A stretch of 64,000 bases of DNA from Maratus speciosus. Taxonomy: Eukaryota; Arthropoda; Arachnida; Araneae; Salticidae. This document shows, piece after piece, positions 11,803 through 24,016 of this stretch. Every line of letters begins with the position of its first letter. Within the stretch, counting starts at the first letter, position 1. The notes beneath the pieces were generated by a model. It was not told where the DNA came from. It ran no database searches and was given only the letters and a program-made list of their open reading frames with translations. Position numbers and translations under genes: made by a program. The DNA is taken from assembly GCA_963932465.1 (NCBI GenBank), contig OZ010794.1, positions 443,983,502 to 444,047,501 on the forward strand, in the 5' to 3' direction.

Positions 11803-12551
11803 CAGTGAAACCTCCCTGTGCAACTACCTCCCTGAACGACCATTTTTTCATGGAACGAAATTTATTCCCATAGACTCAATGTTAATTTAACCCCCATTCA
11901 GAGACCATCCGAGTTGAACTCCCTCCATGAGCGACCAATTTCTTTGAAAAAAAAATGAAACAAATTCCGTTTTTTCCTGGTCGGTTGAAGAAGGTTTTAT
12001 TAGAAAAATAATTCCGGAGAGCGCATTATTCATCAAACTTCTAAACTAAGTTTAGATTTTTTTCTATTCCGGTAACTTTTAAGTGTTTGATGAACCCTTT
12101 GTGCTTTTTTAGGCAATGAATTTAACTGTGATGACAAATTAGGAATGACTGTCAATAAACTTCCCTGCCTTATTCTGTCAGGAAACTGTAAAAGAAATAG
12201 ATAAATTAATGAAATCGTCATTATTTGTCCCCCCCCCCCCCCCCCCAAAGAAATGCATTTATTAAAGGACTTGGAAATAAAAGTTATAAAAGGTAAAACC
12301 GAAAAATCAAAGCAAACGTCAGTGTACTAATTTTTTAAACTCTGCAGCAACTTATGCAATTAACTGTTGTTTTAATACTTAAATTTTTATATTTTTTTCT
12401 AATGTGAAAAATAAATTTTAGTAACATTAATTGTGATCTTTTTTCAACAATTAAAATATAGATTTAAACATGACCTCCATTAAGAGAACGCCTCTCGGAG
12501 CGACCAACTTTTATTGGAATGGAACGTGGTCGCTTTAGGGAGGTTTTACTG
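11803..12551. mobile_element. Tigger/pogo-like MITE (749 bp)
   Basis: The ends are CAGTGAAACCTCCCTG on the left and the inverse of CAGTAAAACCTCCCTA on the right, both followed inward by GCGACCA-type subterminal repeats. TA flanks each side (11801-11802 and 12552-12553). CAGT ends and a TA target are typical of the pogo/Tigger branch of Tc1/mariner. There is no transposase. A run of 18 C lies at 12229-12246. Confidence 0.8.
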
Positions 12552-12555
12552 TATT

Positions 12556-12672
12556 TTAAATTTTCGTCAAATTAGCCAGATATCGCCAAATACGGAAATT
12601 TATTTTTGTCGCCAAATTTGGCGATATTTCGCCAAGTTGACCAAAATTTGGCTCTATTATGGTAACCCTACC
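12556..12672. repeat. CGCCAAATTTGGCG repeat block next to a MITE
   Basis: This block contains the same 14-bp palindrome (12610-12623) and GATATCGCC / GATATTTCGCC words as 4465-4560. It directly abuts the preceding MITE. Confidence 0.6.
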
Positions 12673-13843
12673 ATTAGTACTTTTCAACAATTACTCATTG
12701 TTGAAGCTGACACAGATTCTCCATAAGAAATCAACCGTTCCCACTTAGGGATCGAATTTTAAAAAATCAATGTCCAATTTATGTATTGCGCTCAGGAATA
12801 TACATAGTATATTCCAAATTTCAAAGTTCTATGTATACAGGAAGTGAGTGAAAAATGAGTCACAAGATTTGATTGCCACATACAAATATAATTGTAAGTT
12901 AAAAGAAAGCATGTAAAAATCGTGTTTTAAGATGATTGTACTTTAGATAATACAATTATTCTAAAGGGCTTTGAAAATTCAGAGGCAATAGTCCGTTTTG
13001 AATCTGTTGAAATGAACATAAAAATCGTTATATTGTAACTCCTAAATCTCACACTTTAATAAAAGGGGTAATTCCCCTCTTCATCATAATGTATGAGCAT
13101 TGTTTTTTACATAAAGTGCGTATTCTGTTTGACTTTATATTAACATCTTAGAGATGAAGAAAGAAAAATAAATATTAAACAAAAGCATAATTTGCATTAA
13201 AAGAAAACAAAACAAATAAATAAAAAAAAAAATGCAGGCGTTATTTATGTGTGAATGTGTGTTTTAATATATATTGTAGTACGTGTGTTTATTATAAAAA
13301 AAAAAAAAACAATTTACTTCCAACATTGTTTAGGCCCGAGAAGGGACTGATATTAAGATATTTCATTCAGTTGCTTCTTACATTTAACGTTAAATTCTTG
13401 TAAGATATATGGCTAAACTAATTGAACTTTAAAAAATAAAAATGGAATTCAAATAATATGATACTTAAACTGCCCTAAAACCTTATATTCCGCTGAAATA
13501 AAATCGAAATAATTCGTAGACCTTTTTGTTAATATTTGCATTAATCTCGAAAAAGAAATGCGCGTTTTAATCGTTCTATTCTTCGCATTAATGTCCACAA
13601 GGTGTCTTTTCGTACTGAATCGATGATGCTCTACAACTTTGTAAATCACATTTTTTTCTATCTCTTTTCGTTTTCGAGATAGGAATGCTAACAACCCAGT
13701 TCCCGCCAGGTGGCGCCATAAGCGATTTCATTCGGTAGCGCATGGCTACTTTACTATACCTAGACACCACTTTTATGTATATAGCAGTAGCCGTTTAGAA
13801 GTTAAGAGGGTCGCAAGGGACTTTATTGGGCATACTGTATATA
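12673..13843. other. AT-rich intergenic DNA
   Basis: No supported gene. Opposed short frames near 13449-13770 overlap each other on the minus strand without motifs. Confidence 0.5.
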
Positions 13844-14622
13844 CAGTCGGACCTCTATTTAACGAAGTCTCTAAATCCCGAAAAAAAGTTCGTTATGTGG
13901 AAAATTCCTTGAATAGAGATGAACCTTTTTAAATACTTTAAACTAGACAAAATAGATTTTTAATTCATAAACACTAAACATTATTAAAAAAACTTAACTA
14001 ATCACCCCTTTTTTTTGTAAATCATATTTTTTTATTATTATTATTCATTTTACCCATCAAAAAGAAATCTGTAAGAACAACAAGAATTTTAAAAAGTATT
14101 GTCCGGAAATACACTGTGTAGTTTTAAGAAAATATTTACATTAAAATTAATGAATTTTAATGACATTATCGTATTTATTATAACAAGTAATTTTAAGCAT
14201 TGTATTACTACATGCGTCCTTAAATTTAATTACTGAAACTTATTTACTACAGAACAGCGCTTTTGAGTGTGAAAGGGGATATTGAAAGTTTGCATTTCCT
14301 GGATGAAATGCAAAGAATGACAATATTTTACTGCTCTCATTCAGTTAGGCACCTGGTAAAACTAATTCAAGGTTATTGAGCATTATAAAATGTGTAAAAG
14401 AAAGAATAAGTTTGAAGTGTCCGAAAATATTTTGAGAAATGGGAGAAAAAAAAAATATATCAGAAGAAAAAGTTCATTAAATAGAATTTACTTCATTTAA
14501 TACACTTCGCTATTTGGAGGTTATTTTACGAAGAAATTCGCAAAATGTTGTTGGTTCCGAGGAAAAGTTCGCAAAATGGAGAAATTCGCAAAATAGAGGT
14601 TCGTTAAATAGAGGTCCGACTG
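13844..14622. mobile_element. Tigger/pogo-like MITE (779 bp)
   Basis: The termini are CAGTCGGACCTCTATTTAAC inward on both sides, a perfect inverted repeat over at least 23 bp, with TA on both flanks (13842-13843 and 14623-14624). Further TTCGC/AAATAGAGG motifs are repeated near the right end. Non-coding. The long perfect ends suggest a more recent insertion than most neighbours. Confidence 0.85.
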
Positions 14623-14624
14623 TA

Positions 14625-15438
14625 TAATATCTTTGAATTCAAAAGACTATAAACAAGTTTGCAAAAGACAGCAACTTTATTTGACATGCAAACAAGTTAT
14701 TCAAACAAATTATTAAGTTTGATATATTTATGTCAAATAAAAATTTTAATATCTTAAACTCTAATTTCCAATCAAAATATTTTCAAAATGTTTTGAATAT
14801 CAAATTTTAAAAATAATAAAAAACTCTATTAAAAAAAAACAAAGAAAAAAACGATTCCAGACTAACGATGCGTATAAACACACGTTTATAACATAATAAA
14901 GTGATATTTCAAAATGTTCAAGGGTATTTCAAACTATTCACAAACAATAATTATTTTAAAATGTTATAACACAGAGACAGATCTGTTGTATCAATATGCT
15001 TGGTTACTCTTTTATAAGTGGTTTTAGTGAGCGAGTTAGTTTTGTGGTTTTACATGCGATATTATCCTGAATCGCTATTACTGTTTGGCATGAATGAGAA
15101 ATCTATTCTGTCTTAGATTTCACAAGGTGTGAAAGGAATTCCAGAATGGGTTGTTACACTTATTTTGCCAATATATGTTAACTGAATGATTGTGGTTGTG
15201 TAATGGCTATAGATAGTGACATGTTTGCAAAAAACTTCGGATTTCAAGCAAATCTCGCTGGTAAGATACTCAAACTGCAACCAGAGCGCATCGTTGCAAT
15301 TTGTCAGAGCTTTATGTAATTATTCGTTTGGCACGTGAAAAATGGAATTACTGTGCTGCGGATGTAGGTAAATATGTTTTTTTTTACTTACTTAAAATAA
15401 AATTATATTTAAGTCTATTTAATTGTGTTATATTAACT
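14625..15438. other. AT-rich intergenic DNA
   Basis: I see no gene and no clear repeat. Confidence 0.5.
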
Positions 15439-15479
15439 AAGGTGATTCTAGAAAAGAGAATTATTTTAGATACACATTG

Positions 15480-15645
15480 ACCGAGTTCCAGATAGATTTT
15501 TCGCTGTTAACGAAACGAGATTGACCAATACATTGACCAATCAGAAGCCCGCATTTTTGCGACATTTTCCATGGTTTCAAAAATACAGGCTTCTGGTTGG
15601 TCCATTTCGTTTCGCTAAGAGCGAGAAATCCATCTGGATCCCGGC
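15480..15645. mobile_element. 166-bp foldback MITE inside the minisatellite (CATTG duplication)
   Basis: The ends are (A/G)CCG(A/G)G(T/A)TCCAGAT and its inverse, and nearly the whole element folds back. CATTG, which is normal array sequence (CACATTGTGATTTT), is present on both sides at 15475-15479 and 15646-15650, giving a 5-bp target duplication. Superfamily not assigned. Confidence 0.75.
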
Positions 15646-15783
15646 CATTGTGATTTTAGTGAAGAACATAATTCTAGAAAAAAAAAGTTTTAGATACAAC
15701 TTGTGATTTTAGTGAAGAATATGATTCTACAAAAGAGAATTATTTTAGATGCACATTGGATTTTAGTGAAGAATATGATTTTA

Positions 15784-16333
15784 TAGTCCGGGAACTGGTG
15801 ACATCGTAAGCCCTGTGATGGCGGAATTGAAAAATTTTTATGTAAATAAATAGTAAAAAGTCATACGAACGAAATGTGCTAGGTATGAGTAGGTTTGACG
15901 AGCCAAAAACATATTTAATTAAATTATTATTAAAAATCTATAAAGATTTACCGTTATCGCAGAAAGCCGGCACTTGGTCAGCGTCCTGACGCAACGTAAA
16001 GAAGCCACCGATAAAAATTCAAACCAAATAAATGGGAAATTTCATCACCGGTCGCCTACTTAAAACAGATATGACTGACTTTTCCAGCGTAATAAAATTT
16101 GGTATGAAAAAGCACAAAATTTTCTATAAAATGCTCTAAGAGTGATCAATATCCGCGATAACGGTAAAACATTATAGCTTTTTAATAATAATTAATTTAA
16201 TTAAACGTTTTCGACTTGTCAAATCTAGTCATACCTAGCTCATTTTGTCCGTAAGACTTTTTGCTATCGATTTGCATAAAAAATTTTCAATTTCGCGATC
16301 ATGGGGCTTTCGATGACGCTGGCTCCCGGACTA
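15784..16333. mobile_element. 550-bp foldback MITE inside the minisatellite (TTA duplication)
   Basis: The termini are TAGTCCGGGA and TCCCGGACTA, with longer diverged arms (GTGACATCG / CGATGACGC and CATAAAAAATTTT-type inner words). TTA lies on both flanks (15781-15783 and 16334-16336). A 3-bp TTA duplication is typical of PIF/Harbinger elements, but the ends alone do not settle the superfamily. Confidence 0.75.
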
Positions 16334-17319
16334 TTAGAAAAGGGAATTGTTTTAGATAGACATCGTGATTGTAGTGAAGAATATGATTCTAGAAAAGAGA
16401 ATTGTTTTACACAAATGTTGTGATTTTAGTGAAGAATATGTTTCTAGAAAAGAGAATTGATTTAGATGCACATTATGATTTTAGTGAAGAATATGATTCT
16501 AGAGAAAAGAATTGTTTTTAATACACAATGTGATTTTAGTGAAGAATATGATTCTAGAAAAAAGAATTAATTTAGGTACACATTGCGATTTTAGTGAAGA
16601 ATATGATTCTAGAAAAAAGAATTGTTTTAGATACACAATGTGATTTTAGTGAAGAATATGATTCTAGAAAAAAGAATTGATTTAGATACACATTGTGATT
16701 TTAGTGAAGAATATGATTCTAGAAAAGAGAATTGTTTTACATAAATATTGTGATTTTAGTGAAGAATATGTTTCTAGGAAAGAGAATTGGTTTAGATGCA
16801 CATTGTGATTTTAGTGAAGAATATGATTCTAGAGAAAAGAATTGTTTTAAATACACAATGTGATTTTAGTCAAGAATATGATTCTAGAAAAGAGAATTGG
16901 TTTTGATGCACATTGTGATTTTGTGAAGAATATGATTCTAGAAAAAAGAATTGTTTTAGATACACAATGTGATTTTAGTGAAGAATAGGATTCTAGAAAA
17001 AAGAATTGTTTTAGATACACAATGTGATTTTAGTGAAGAATATGATTCTAGAAAAAAGAATTGATTTAGATACACATTGTGATTTTAGTGAAGAATATGA
17101 TTCTAGAAAGGAGAATTGTTTTAGATACATATTGTGATTTTAGTGAAAAATATGATTCTAGAAAAGCGAATTGTTTTAGATGCACACTGTGATATTAGTG
17201 AAGAATATGATTCTAGGAAAAAAATTTGTTCAGACACATATTGTGATTTTAGTGAAGAATATGATTCTAGGAAAAAGAATTGCTTTCGATAAACATTTTG
17301 ATTTTAGTGAAAAATATGA

Positions 17320-18330
17320 ATTTTAATGAATTGGGAAAATATTTCTTCTCCTATTACAAGGAAGGTCTCCTTAAGGCCCATACCCAGAATATTAAAACAA
17401 AAATGCGAATGACACTACTTATGTATGTAATAAAGGATCAGTCGAATTTAGCGGTGGAATTCCAGTAGAAAGTTTGTAAAAAAATAAAATACTTTCGAAT
17501 ATTTAGCGCGAAAAGACGAATGCGCCACGCCATTTGGATAGCAACATTTCCCTTCGCCAAATGCAAGCGATTTTAATGCATTTTGAAAATACTAATTAAA
17601 TGTACAGTACTTAATGAATTTAAACTAAACAACTTCAGTATTTTTTCTATAAGTTTATATAATGTATATACTAGTTGCGTGTTGATGAAATTATTTAATT
17701 TTACACGATTTTACTGTCTGGATAAGTTTTAAGTGTATTTTAAAAGTATCTGTCCGACTAAGAAAGATACCCTTATAAATTTCGATTTTAAATAAGTCGT
17801 TGTTTCCATGGCGCAATGTTATTCTCTTGCTGTCTCCGACACAAACAATGTCGAAGTCAAAATGACAGTGCTCAGAATCGGAACTTCTTTTGAGTTTCAA
17901 ATGATTTTAGTCCACAAAATTTTGTTCTAAACCGTATAAAACGATCGTTAAATTTCATTATAGATACATATAAATGTATATGACAAATCCTTAGTTATAA
18001 AAGTGTATTTAGCCAAACTTGCTTAAACAAGTTCAGCATGAAAACATTTTTGATTGAAGAGAATTTGACATAAAAGCGTATTTTTGAAAATTTTGCTCCG
18101 TCGCCAACCAGTGATAAATCGCCCAAATAAACAAAATTTTTATTATCATTTTACGAGCGCTATACCGAGGTTCCGCCGGAATTTTGTTTTTATAAACATA
18201 CGAGTATATAACCCACGTGAGAAGAACATTCTGTAATGTTTTCCGATTTTTCTGAGTATGCACGTATGGAGACCTTCCTTGTTAAATTGATTTTCCTTAT
18301 TCGTTCCTTTCCTTGGCCGGAGTCGGAGCC
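17320..18330. other. AT-rich intergenic DNA
   Basis: I see no supported gene. Short frames at 17691-18263 on the minus strand show no motif. Confidence 0.5.
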
Positions 18331-18910
18331 ATCTAAATTAAACTTGCTACTCCACTGTTCTTCCATTTATTTAAAACGCTTCAATAAAATTGTTATAATG
18401 CCACGATTTCCTTCTTATTTGAAGCTAACAACCTTGAGAGGGTTGGTACAATGTTTGAGAATTAAGTTACCTACATATAATTTATTATTAAAATTACCAA
18501 AATATTCTCAGAAATTTCGCGGCATTAACCCCATTACCCGATATAATCTAAATATCTGATATTTTGATATATATCCGATATTTTCGTTTTCTTTTAATAC
18601 TGAAATTTGGTAATTTACGTCTGGACATAATCCTTTGTTTTTAAACAGTACACACAATACATTTTACATATAAGACTATTAGAGTGTATGGGAAAATAGA
18701 AAAGCATTGGACAAAAGGTAGTTCTCATAGGGCATTTATTTTAATTTTATTTATTGGTTAAATTCTAAAACTGCATCAAATTACTTTTCGAATTTAATTG
18801 TATTAAAATTACATTCAGCGTAAATTGAAGTAAAATTATGTCAAAGAAAAATATAATTGTTACTATAAGCAATACCTACATGTATGTTAACCATACAGTT
18901 TTATCCTAAT

Positions 18911-20713
18911 CAGGGTTTGTAAATATCATGATATTTTCGAAAATATAAAAAAAATATCCGGTATTTGATATGTATCCGATATTTTTCATATATGTCCGAT
19001 ATTTTCAAAATATTCAACTTATTGATGATTATAAATATTTTCAGATTTAATGTAAATTAGGAGCTAAAACATATTGCACTTAAAATGAAAACTTAATAAA
19101 AAAATATTCTGAATGTCTTTTTTTTTTAAACTTATATAACATAATTGAAGATCAACTAATTGAAAACAGACAGAGTTTTCTTTTTACACTTGCAAAACAC
19201 AAACTATAGGATTTATTATCAAGTTTCAAGACAACTTTATGTTTATGTTTTATACAAAATATTTTTTTTAAATTTGATCTTAAATGTAAGCTTGTGTGGT
19301 TTTACATTCCCTAACCAGCTGTTCAGTTTAAACGAAAGAAACCAGAAACCAGAAATGATTATTTCTAATAAAGCTGTAAATAGCTTTGTGACAGAGTTCT
19401 CTCACACATCACATTTTCTTTAAAATTCATTTAAATCATTTATTTTGGCTTTTGAAACGTGTTGTTTTCTCCCTTCGTTATGTTAAAATTTATAATTTAA
19501 TTCTTTGCTTAAAATCCATATCGAATTTTATCTGTTCGTTTTTTTCCTTTCTTTCAATAACCTCTTTAATTTAATGCAGTAATTTTCAGTTTACGATTTG
19601 TATCCGTTTCTCGCAGATGCAATTTATTTTTCAATAACATTTGAGCCGTTAGATAAAATAAAACAGAAGAGTTAAAAGCACCTACCTGCCTTTGATATTT
19701 CAATGGATGTTATTTTGCTTTTTTTTCTTTTGCGTCGCCCACGAAAGAAATAATTTTGTCTCGTTTTCTACTTAAGTAAAAAGCCGTTGCAATAAAATAT
19801 CAAAAATGTAAAAAGATATTTATTTTAGAAGCCTCTTTAAATCACTTTTCATGTTCGTTAAATTTATTTCCCAGTTGTATTAAAGCTTATGCCTTTCTCG
19901 GCATTTCGCAATTATATGTAGCAATCATTTAACATAATCATTTGTTTAGATAAGCATTGCCAGGTTTTATGGCGTCTCTAAGAAATACATATGTAGAGCC
20001 GTTATTCTTACAACCACCTTGCATCACACGTTTTTCATTGTTTTTATCGGGGTTGCTAGATTTTGGGGTAATCATTTGGCTCGCAAATAAACCCTTTGTC
20101 TGTTCGTTCACAGTGCTAATGTTTGAATTTGGCGATGTTGTAGCGCAAAGTGTTATATGCTTCTTATGAAATCACTCACTTTTATCGCAACCTTCGAAGA
20201 TGTAAAACCAGGTGGTCTTGGGTCACGCTTAGGCGTACCTTTTATATACGGATTTTCTCTCTCACACTATTAATACTTATGAGTAATATTCTTTTTATAA
20301 CTTACTTAAAAATGTTAAATAAAATTTGTTAGTTCCTGTATTACTGGTTGGAGTGTTTGCATTTAAGTGAACCATCCCACTGAAACACGTCATAAGCTTC
20401 TCTAATTTAGTCAGTTTATCCTTCGATAGCTGTTTTAAGTAAATATTTTCCTACATAATTATTTATTCTACATTTAAAAATTTAGTTTCAAGCGCAAAGC
20501 TTGGATATTTTATTTATTTATTAGTTCTTTATGTACAGAATGACGCAGTCAATAACAGTTGAAAAGTTATTTACACTTGTTTTGACTGAAAATATCAAAA
20601 ATATAATTCACAATGTTTCGAAAATAAATATCAGTTGTATGAAAATATTGAAAATCAGGATATTTACAAAATAAATATCGGATATATCCATTCATATATA
20701 TCACCGAACCCTG
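18911..20713. mobile_element. hAT-type element, 1.8 kb, non-coding
   Basis: The left end is CAGGGTTTG and the right end is the inverse of CAGGGTTCGG. The flanks are 8-bp near-identical duplications (ATCCTAAT at 18903-18910, ATCCTTAT at 20714-20721). Both ends carry clusters of TATCCGATATTT-type words in opposite orientation. Copy B of the surrounding duplication has the unoccupied site ATCCTAAT at 22284-22291. No transposase frame is visible. A related fragment lies at 59086-59860. Confidence 0.85.
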
Positions 20714-21071
20714 ATCCTTATAAAAAAAATTCAAGTAATTTTGCTCAATTAATTTTTTTTTTTGGTTGTTGGCTCATCAGGGTCACGTAAAATATATTTT
20801 TAAAAATTGTCACGCGGATGATAAAAAGGTTCAACATCTCTGATACATTCATAAGACCTTTTTTCTTTTTATGCGACATAACACACTTCATGATAAAAGC
20901 TTTCGTGAATATTTTGTCAAAATATAACACTTATATGGTGCATACTTCCTCGAACATATTTACTGAGGTAATATTAAATTGCTGTTTAGTAATGAAAGTT
21001 TTCTTTGGGGATAAACTTGCCGCTGGGTTATGTTTCTATGATCTAAGTTAGATATAAATGACACTCATGCT

Positions 21072-21701
21072 CAGTAGCGCCAACTTTTCAAAAATATTGG
21101 GTGGGCTCAAACATGTTTGAGTAAAATAACACATATATTTTCCCCCCTTAGTATGTAGTGTATGTATGTGGAGAGGTAAGGGAGGAGCGAATGACTAAAG
21201 ATGATAATTCGAAATTAAATAACATTTTTTCCAGCAAATTTTTAAATTATTATAATTTTATTATAATTTTATTAAATTACATTCTTATAAGTTCTTCCTT
21301 AAAAATACACTAATTTTTATTTTAAATAACATTGGAATTGCTAACTATTGAAAGTACAAAAAACTAAATGTCAGGAAAAGCATACATTTTAGTCACCTAA
21401 GTGCTTTATCAATTCAAGACTTCAAAATAGTTGGCAAAATAAGCAGGAAATTTGTTTGCGTCAGAAATTTAACTATACATCCGCTGAAGGGATTTTCAGT
21501 GCTCCTGTAAGTCTAATTGATGTCCTTACTGTTTTTCAAACAAAACTATTTTGAGAACGTTCATAAAACCAAATTTCATTTCAGTGATTAAATAATTAAA
21601 GAAATAAATTACGAATTAAATCAATTGAAATTGGGTGGGCGGAGAGATCAAATTATTGGATGTGCTCGCGCCCTATGGGCCCATACAAGTTGGCGCCACT
21701 G
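21072..21701. mobile_element. hAT-type MITE, 630 bp
   Basis: The termini are CAGTAGCGCCAACTT and the inverse of CAGTGGCGCCAACTT. The flanking 8-mers CTCATGCT (21064-21071) and CTCATGAT (21702-21709) differ at one base. The matching place in copy B near 22630-22640 is uninterrupted. Non-coding. Confidence 0.8.
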
Positions 21702-22676
21702 CTCATGATAAGTTACAATGTATTTTTTACTAAAAGCATTTTAAAAGATCTAAATTAAACTTTTTAATCCACTGTTATTCCCCCTTTTTTAAATGATTTA
21801 TTAAAACTTTGTTTTTGTTGTTACATTGCCGTCATGTCCTACTTATTTAAATCTAACAAACTTGAGAGAGTTGGTACAATGTTTGTGAATTAATTTACAT
21901 ACACATTTATTATTAAAGTTATTAAAATATTTTCAGAAAATTCCCTACATTAACTCCATTTTCTTTTGTACAATGAAATTTGATTATTTACGTCTGGAAA
22001 TTATCGTTTGTTTTTAAACTGAACACACAATACATTTTACAATTAAGACCATTAGTGTCTATGGGAAAATAGAAAAGCATTGAAGAAAAAGTATAGTTCT
22101 AGTACGTCATTTATTTTAATTTTATTTACAGGTTAAATTCTATAACTGCATCAAATTAGTTTTCGAATTTAATTGGATTAAAATTACATTCAGCGTATCT
22201 TAAAGTAAAATTATACAAAAGAAAAATATGTTACTGTAATTATTATAATGTAATACCTACATGTATGTTATCCGTACAGTTTTATCCTAATAAAGAAAAA
22301 TTCAAGTAATTTTGTTCCATTAAATTTTTTTTTATTGTTGTCACGTCAGGATCACGTAAAATATTTTTTGAAAAAAATTGTCAAGCGGATAGTAACAGGT
22401 TCGACATCCCTAATACATTCATAAAACATTTTTTCCTTTTATGCAACATAACTTACTTCATGCTAAAAGCTTTCGTGAATATTTTGTCAAAATATAACAC
22501 ATATAGTGCATATTTCCTCGACTGTATTTACTGAAGTAATGTTAAATTGCTGTTTACTAATGAAAGCTTTCTTTGGGGATAAACATGCCGCTGGGTTATG
22601 TTTCTATGATCTAAGTTACATATAAATGATACACACGCTAAGTTACAATGTATTTTTTATTAAAAGCGTTTTAAAG

Positions 22677-23155
22677 GATAACAAGAAAGAAAAAAAATCA
22701 TGCGTCAAGCATAGATTGTGAAACTCCAATACATTCAGAATAATGTAACAAAACTGCACGGTTTAATAAGTTAAAATATTATCTTTAATTCAACCATATG
22801 GAAACACATAACACATTTGAAAGTCCAATTTCAGCTGTTCCCATCTACAATCGGAAAATTATGAGAATTTTTTGAGCAATCCTGTATATAATAAATAGAT
22901 TTCTATTTATTAACTACATGCATGCCAAAATTTAGTTCAGTTAAGAAATACATATACCTCAGTTGAAAATTTCCCTTCAGGAATTTCAGCTAATAAGGAG
23001 AATGGTACGTGAATTCTTTTGTGCAGCCCTGTATATGAGGTATAGAGTTTATATACAACGAGTAAGATGCAAAATATTAGTTAAATTTAAAAGCGCATAT
23101 CGAATTTTAAAACGCACTTCTAGGAATTATTTCTCGCAGACAGTACTGTAACCGA
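22677..23155 (+). repeat. Dispersed repeat (family of 5270-5830 and 61985-62650)
   Basis: It shares AACAAGAAAGAAAA, ATCATGCGTC, ACATTCAGAAT and GCAGCCCTGTATATG-type words with 61985-62650 in the same orientation. It has no recognisable coding content. Confidence 0.6.
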
Positions 23156-23480
23156 TTTCTGGTGGGAGGTGCTGTCATGCTGTATTTTTCAGAATTTACA
23201 CGATTTTAGCGACGGTCATATCTCAAGAACTAATGCATGGGATTTCATCAAACTTCATTTTCTGTTAGACCTTGTCATAAGGTAGCGCTGATTATGTTTT
23301 CATGTAAATCATATTACAGGTGGCGCTGCAATACCTCATATTTCACGGTTTTCGAGATGGCTATATTTCAAAATGTACGGAATTTAATCAAACTTCATAT
23401 CCTGTTACACTTTCACATAAATCGATCCAAACCTAATAGCTTGGATGTAAACTGTGCAAAGGTGTCGCCTTTATGCTCTT
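23155..23480 (-). repeat. Degenerate tandem repeat, inverted copy of the 10340-10800 family
   Basis: It has units of about 145 bp with landmarks GGTCATATCTCAAGAACTAATGC and GGTGGCGCTGCAATA, which are the reverse complement of words at 10360-10660. The plus-strand frame of 101 codons over it is a by-product of the repeat. Confidence 0.6.
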
Positions 23481-24016
23481 TGGGTGGAAAGTTTGGTTGC
23501 AGACATCTAAGAGAGTGGGTAACAAAAATTCTATTACAGTAGTAAAAACTCGCAAGTTTAACTTAAACCTCAGTTAAATAAAAACATTTTCGCTGCTGAC
23601 CATTTCTTCTTTATTTTTAATCATTAAGGTATTCGTCTATCAGATTAAAATATTATTTTAGCAAGTTTAATTTCACCAGATTTTTATTCATGAAAGTCAA
23701 AAGATTGTGAGAATGCCCCAGCTATTGAATACTAAACAATTATTGTCATAATAGTATAAATTTAAAAAAAAAATTACAAATACTCCTTACGGATTACCTC
23801 TTATGTAATCATAACGGTGTAATAAAAATTGGCAGAATTAAAATACACAAATATACAGGGTGTTTCAGTACAAGATTTACACACTTTAAGAGGCAGTAGA
23901 GTAAAATAAATATATTTTGTATAGTAAAACCAGGTTCGTAATCTAACTTTTGCATTAAAAATCCATGCTGTCTCAATTCAATCTGAATTCAGGCTTTTAT
24001 TCATAATTTTAACAAT

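Larger units (their letters stand above)
15440..17315 (+). repeat. 55-bp minisatellite array, about 20 units, interrupted by two MITEs
   Basis: The unit reads roughly GATTTTAGTGAAGAATATG, then ATTCTAGAAAAGAGAATT, then GTTTTAGATACACATTGT. One unit lies before 15480, about two and a half between 15646 and 15783, and about 17 from 16334 to 17315. A higher-order period of 330 bp (six units) is visible: the variant words TTTTACACAAATGTTG/TTTCTAGAAAAG near 16405-16450 recur as TTTTACATAAATATTG/TTTCTAGGAAAG exactly 330 bases later. The array is probably non-coding. Confidence 0.9.
18331..22676 (+). repeat. Tandem duplication of a ~0.95-kb unit, first copy split by two insertions
   Basis: Copy A begins at 18331 (ATCTAAATTAAAC) and copy B at 21748 with the same words. 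The copies run in parallel through TTGGTACAATGTTTG, ATGGGAAAATAGAAAAGCATTG, AAAGCTTTCGTGAATATTTTG and GCCGCTGGGTTATGTTTC. Copy A is broken by elements at 18911-20713 and 21072-21701. Removing them with their duplications leaves about 970 bp, against about 930 bp for copy B. The copies differ at many sites, so the duplication is not recent. No coding frame is conserved between them. Confidence 0.85.

Noticed and set aside
15440..17315. CRISPR-like array
   Set aside because: The units are contiguous 55-bp tandem copies without distinct spacers, in an animal-type sequence.
18236..18559. 107-codon plus-strand frame
   Set aside because: It spans the start of a duplicated non-coding repeat, and the second copy does not keep the frame.
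23237..23542. 101-codon plus-strand frame
   Set aside because: It lies across a degenerate tandem repeat that occurs elsewhere in the window in inverted orientation.
23857..23880. Transposon terminus (ACAGGGTGTTTCAG)
   Set aside because: It resembles a common repeat end, but I found no matching inverse terminus or duplication.
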